DNA of 8,067 bases from Caldifarciminota bacterium (lineage in GTDB: Bacteria; Hydrothermota; Tepidihabitantia; Tepidihabitantales; Tepidihabitantaceae): positions 1 to 8,067 of the forward strand of contig DSBX01000212.1 in NCBI GenBank assembly GCA_011049385.1, in the 5' to 3' direction. Positions 5,232-8,067 of this stretch are shown one piece after another (the first letter of the stretch is position 1; the number at the start of each line of letters is the position of its first letter). A program made the position numbers and the translations under genes. The notes beneath the pieces were generated by a model that searched no databases, had not been told where the DNA came from, and saw nothing but the letters and a program-made list of their open reading frames with translations.

Positions 5232-6712
5232 CAGAACCTCGATATCAACTGCACCTTGGCTCCGCGGAACGGCGCCTCGAACCGGCAGATGCCGCCGGAG
5301 CAGGTGTAGCCGCCGCGCTCGGCCCCGATGCGGACCCGGAGCATGTTGCGCTGGGTGACGTTCCAGACCGTTTCGAAGAACGGCCAGACCTGCTCGCCGT
5401 TGTAGCGCTTTTCGAGCAGTTCGTCCACGTGCTGGAGGCCGACGGTGAAGAGCCAGGAAGCGCCGTAACCGTAGGAGAGGGCGGTGGCCAGCTCGCGGTA
5501 TTTCCACTGCTCGTCAATCACCGAGCGCTCGTCCACGAAGCCGTAGTCGGCCTCGAAGGCGAAAGTGTGCCGGCCGGTGAGATACTTGACGTAGAGGACC
5601 GGCTTGGCGATGACCCGCTCGCGGGTGCCGAGTTCGATGTTGTGCTGGTACATCCGATTGAAGGCGAGCTCGAAGGTCCAGTCGTCGAGCGGGTAGCGGG
5701 TCTTGCCTTCCCACTCGATTACCCCGGCGCTGGTGTCGTCGCGGGTGTAGAGCCGGCCGTACTCCGCCCCGAGGTAGAGCGGTGCGAAGGGCGTCGCGGT
5801 CGCGACGACGCCGAAGCCGCGCTCGTCCTCGCCCCGGTTCACCGAAACGCCGGAGCGGATCGGCGTGGGCGGGTCGTTCCAGTGATAGAGCCCGGCCGGG
5901 AAGGCGAGCCGGTCGTAGTCCATCGCCTGGCCGACGATGCTGTAGCCCGGGAAGCTGACCGTGCCGCTGGCGAACCAGCCGAAGCCGGTCTCCCGGCCGC
6001 CCAGCCCGGGCGCGGTGCCCAGCCGTCGGCAGACCTCGCCGTAGAGCTCGACCGGGCCGGCGGCGGCGGTCAAATCGCCGCCGATGAGTTCGGTGAAGGC
6101 GCGGGCCTGCGGGTCGGTCGTGCGGTTGATGCGGACGTAGCGCGCGCCCAGCCCGCCCCAGCGGAACGGCCGGCTGGAGAGATTCGCGCCCAGCGCCTGG
6201 TCCGCGGTGTCGGCGATGTTGATGATGCGGTAGGTGTTCTCCTGGAAGAAGACCTCGCGCAACTGTGCGCCGAGCAGGACCAGCTCGGTCCGGTGCGGCA
6301 GGCGCGCGGTGCCGCGCAGGCCGTAGAGGCTCTTGTAGTGGCGGAACTCTTCGTCGCGGTAGGCCCGGAGCGCCAGGCCCTTGCCGAAGTCCTGGTAGAA
6401 CCGGCCGAACAGGACCTCGAACTGGCGCGGGCTGTAGGCGATGCTGTAGTCGAGCAGGCGGAGCGGTTTGCGGGCGTCGGTCCAGGGCTTGGAAGGCTCA
6501 TAGGCGAACAGCCCGAAGGTGCCGCGCAGGTCGCCGTAGCGCAGGCTCAAGTCCAGCTTCTCCTCGAGCTGGGTCGAGAAGGTCGAGTCGAAGTACGACC
6601 AGAACTCGGCCCGGTTACTGCCGCTGATGGAAAGCTCGGCCGCGGCCGCACTGAGCGCGAGCGCGGCCAGCAACAGACCGACCGGCCGCGCCTTCGGACC
6701 CGGAATCGTCAC
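5231..6712 (-). CDS. Outer-membrane beta-barrel protein (DUF6029-like)
   Basis: A 493-residue exported beta-barrel protein. The frame continues up to an ATG at 6766 inside the thioredoxin gene, but GTG codons at 6712 or 6715 give a much better signal peptide: basic PKARP, a helix LLLAALALSAAAA, then ELSISGSNRAEFW. I chose 6712; the exact start is uncertain as no strong ribosome-binding site is visible. The body alternates aromatic and polar residues in amphipathic strands (for example VLFGRFYQDFGKGLALRAY), and the chain ends in ISRF, the aromatic C-terminus used for outer-membrane assembly. The FYQDFGKGLALR and GGYTCSGGICRF stretches resemble DUF6029-type proteins from memory. Cys471 and Cys476 form a CSGGIC pair near the end, a possible disulfide. 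The gene ends in tandem stops TGATGA that overlap the mini-selenoprotein start. Its role could be passage or anchoring for the redox system, but this is inference. Confidence 0.75.
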   Translation of the reverse strand: MTIPGPKARPVGLLLAALALSAAAAELSISGSNRAEFWSYFDSTFSTQLEEKLDLSLRYGDLRGTFGLFAYEPSKPWTDARKPLRLLDYSIAYSPRQFEVLFGRFYQDFGKGLALRAYRDEEFRHYKSLYGLRGTARLPHRTELVLLGAQLREVFFQENTYRIINIADTADQALGANLSSRPFRWGGLGARYVRINRTTDPQARAFTELIGGDLTAAAGPVELYGEVCRRLGTAPGLGGRETGFGWFASGTVSFPGYSIVGQAMDYDRLAFPAGLYHWNDPPTPIRSGVSVNRGEDERGFGVVATATPFAPLYLGAEYGRLYTRDDTSAGVIEWEGKTRYPLDDWTFELAFNRMYQHNIELGTRERVIAKPVLYVKYLTGRHTFAFEADYGFVDERSVIDEQWKYRELATALSYGYGASWLFTVGLQHVDELLEKRYNGEQVWPFFETVWNVTQRNMLRVRIGAERGGYTCSGGICRFEAPFRGAKVQLISRF

Positions 6713-6728
6713 CACCGATGCCGCCGCG

Positions 6729-7262
6729 CTACTCGTCCGTGTCTTCGGGACTTTCCAGCGGCTCATCGGGCAACCATTTCAGGAACTCCTCCCGGATGCG
6801 GGCCTCGTCGCCCTTCCTGTAGCCGATGTGGGTGAAGACGATTTCGCCCGCGGTGTTGATGAGGTAGGCGGTCGGTTTGATGATGATGCCGTAGTCGCTC
6901 TTCACTTCCTGTTGCGGGTCGAGCAGGACGACGTAGGGCCACTTCTTGGCCGCGACGAACGCCCGGAGCCGGGCTTCGTCGGCGGGCTTGTCCACCGACA
7001 GCGCGATGAGCTGGAGGCCGTAGGGCGAAAGCTCCTCGTACACCGGCACCAGCGCGTCCAGCTCCTCGATGCAGTTCACGCAGGGCAGGTCCCAGCAGAC
7101 CATATACACCGGGCCGTGCTCGAGCATCTCGGAGAGCGTGTACTCGTCGCCGTTGACGTCGAAGAGCGTGAAATCGCGGGCCTTTTCGTACTTGGCGGCG
7201 CCGGCCGCGGTCCCGGCCGCCAGGAGCACGAACACCATCATCAGTCCCGTCAATCTGGTCAT
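6729..7262 (-). CDS. Exported TlpA/AhpC-type thioredoxin-like protein
   Basis: A 177-residue periplasmic thiol-disulfide protein. An N-terminal signal peptide or anchor, MTRLTGLMMVFVLLAAGTAAGAA, precedes a thioredoxin fold: the strand-helix lead DFTLFDVNGDEYTLSEML, the active site C61-V-N-C64 in DLPCVNCIEEL, and the cis-proline segment IKPTAYLIN before INTAGEIVFTHIGY. The tail DEPLESPEDTDE is acidic. GGAGGT at 7266-7271 lies just ahead of two consecutive ATGs; I chose the second (7262), since the first has no spacing. The upstream frame is simply the previous gene in another phase. The gene sits 11 nt after a Sec-containing thioredoxin-like gene and before the beta-barrel gene, so the two exported thioredoxin folds, one U-x-x-C and one C-x-x-C, are probably co-expressed and may form a donor-acceptor pair. 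The substrate is unknown. Confidence 0.88.
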   Translation of the reverse strand: MTRLTGLMMVFVLLAAGTAAGAAKYEKARDFTLFDVNGDEYTLSEMLEHGPVYMVCWDLPCVNCIEELDALVPVYEELSPYGLQLIALSVDKPADEARLRAFVAAKKWPYVVLLDPQQEVKSDYGIIIKPTAYLINTAGEIVFTHIGYRKGDEARIREEFLKWLPDEPLESPEDTDE

Positions 7263-7265
7263 CAT

Positions 7266-7271
7266 ACCTCC
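7266..7271 (-). promoter_or_regulatory. Ribosome-binding site of the CVNC thioredoxin gene
   Basis: GGAGGT on the minus strand sits between the TGA stop of the upstream selenoprotein gene and ATGATG. The spacing is 0 nt to the first ATG and 3 nt to the second, so the ATG at 7262 is preferred, though the spacing is short. Confidence 0.6.
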
Positions 7272-7273
7272 GA

Positions 7274-8050
7274 TCATTCCCGCACAATCTTGCGCGTTAC
7301 CACCGATTGCATCACCGCCCGGGTTGCGGTATCCTGCACGAACACCGCCACCCCGAGCCGGTCGGTCCGCCAGTTGCCCAGCGTCGCGGTCAGCACCGTA
7401 TCGAACTCGACCGCGTAGCGCGGGCTCACCGGCACACCCCAGGGGCCGCCGATGACATCGCACGCAATCGGCACATACATCGTATCCTGCGTGCCCCAGA
7501 TTTCGTGCCCGACGCTGTCCTGGAACAACACCGGCACCAGCATCAGCCCGGCCATCTTATCTACGAGCGTATCGAGCGCAATAATCCGCACCCCGACGCG
7601 GACCTCGGTGCCCACGATGCCGGTAACGGCGGTATCGAGCTCCATCTCCAGCATCGTCTTCCGGGACCGGGCCGCCTCGATGCGGGCGCGCAGGGCGGAG
7701 TAGAGCGTCTCCTGGCCCGCGGCGTCGGTGCCGTCGAAGTAGGTCGCCGGTTCGAAGCCCAGTCCGTAGCCGTACCACTGCGCCCGGGCCAGCACCTCGG
7801 GGGTCGAGAGCGTATCCCACAGCGTATCCGGCCGATACGTGAAGTACGCCAGCGAGTCGCCGAAATCGTACGACAGCCGTTCAAGAGACCGCTCCGCGGC
7901 CTCGCAGTATGGTCAGCCCTTGCTCGAGTACACCTCGGCCAGCACGACCCGGTTCGCGGCGAGGGTGAGGAGCGGGGCGATCGAGCACTGAACGGTCAGG
8001 CCGAAGACGAGGGCGACCGCGGCCAGAAGCACCAATCTGCGTTTCGTCAT
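7274..8050 (-). CDS. Exported thioredoxin-like selenoprotein with U-P-Y-C site (Omp28-like)
   Basis: A continuous 259-codon frame from the ATG at 8050 to a TGA at 7274, interrupted only by a TGA at 7913-7915 (codon 46). The start is MTKRRLVLLAAVALVFGL, a signal peptide, then ANRVVLAEVYSSKG-U-PYCEAAERSLERL. The TGA stands exactly where thioredoxin-fold proteins carry the first Cys of CxxC (Cys49 is the second). Downstream come FEPATYFDG, with likely cis-Pro101, and a C-terminal beta-rich part ending in WRTDRLGVAVFVQDTATRAVMQSVV, which resembles Omp28-related exported proteins (fold-level similarity from memory). A SECIS-like hairpin follows the TGA. Without recoding, only the part after codon 46 would be annotated, losing the signal peptide and active site. 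Cys22 in LTVQC is not a good lipobox. It is the first visible gene of the redox operon; only 17 nt lie upstream, with no Shine-Dalgarno seen. Confidence 0.83.
7885..7903 (-). promoter_or_regulatory. Predicted bacterial SECIS hairpin of the thioredoxin-like selenoprotein
   Basis: After the TGA (7913-7915) and 9 nt of spacer, GAGGCCGC (7896-7903) pairs with GCGGUCUC (7885-7892) in an 8-bp stem with one G-U pair, closing a GGA loop; opening the top pair gives a CGGAG loop. A G lies in the first two loop positions either way. The UGA-to-loop distance is 17 nt with the full stem, the same as in the mini-selenoprotein. Folding was done by eye. Confidence 0.7.
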
Positions 8051-8067
8051 CAAGAAATACTAAAGAC

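Noticed and set aside
5429..6835. Long plus-strand open frames opposite the beta-barrel gene and others (107-763, 769-1512, 1773-2618, 6627-7418)
   Set aside because: All mirror well-supported minus-strand genes, have biased shadow-like composition, and none shows a domain or a plausible start region.
7913..7915. Pseudogene or sequencing error as the explanation for the TGA in the thioredoxin-like gene
   Set aside because: The frame is intact on both sides over 259 codons, the TGA lies exactly at a CxxC first position, a SECIS-like hairpin follows, and a second gene in the same operon shows the same pattern. Raw reads could still overturn this.
8051..8067. AT-rich TAGTAT as a -10 box for the redox operon
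   Set aside because: Only 17 nt lie upstream of the start, too few to see a -35 box, and the match is weak. The promoter is probably outside the window.

Overview
The window is a GC-rich, densely packed stretch in which every supported gene lies on the minus strand, so transcription runs from high to low coordinates. Signal peptides and a beta-barrel protein ending in phenylalanine point to a Gram-negative-type (diderm) bacterium, probably an uncultured lineage. I cannot assign a phylum from the sequence alone; a Stahlbacteria/WOR-3-like origin is only a guess.

Right-hand cluster (8050 down to 1776), in gene order: an exported thioredoxin-like protein with an in-frame TGA at the first position of its CxxC motif; a TlpA/AhpC-type thioredoxin with a normal CVNC site; a large outer-membrane beta-barrel protein; a 45-residue membrane protein, again with an in-frame TGA at the first position of a CxxC; a membrane polyferredoxin with two C-terminal 4Fe-4S domains; lipoyl synthase (lipA); and a shortened MFS-like protein. 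Gaps are from -4 to about 21 nt, so this reads as one operon. Both TGA codons are followed by stem-loops whose apical loop begins 18 nt after the TGA, the geometry of a bacterial SECIS element. I therefore call both genes selenoproteins (U-P-Y-C and U-L-S-C). TGA still acts as a normal stop in at least five other genes here.

Left-hand cluster (1779 down to 1): a consensus sigma-70-type promoter, whose -35 box overlaps the MFS stop codon, precedes a palindrome and then ribosomal protein L27 (rpmA), an MBL-fold hydrolase and the alpha subunit of a class I fumarase, which runs off the left edge. These genes are separated by 8 nt each.

The most interesting content is the apparent selenium-dependent envelope thiol-redox module: a Sec thioredoxin, a Cys thioredoxin, a beta-barrel protein, a Sec mini-protein and a membrane iron-sulfur electron carrier. 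A standard gene caller would truncate both selenoproteins, losing the N-terminal half-active-site of the first and the active site of the second, which hides the link. There is no gene-free stretch longer than 300 bases.
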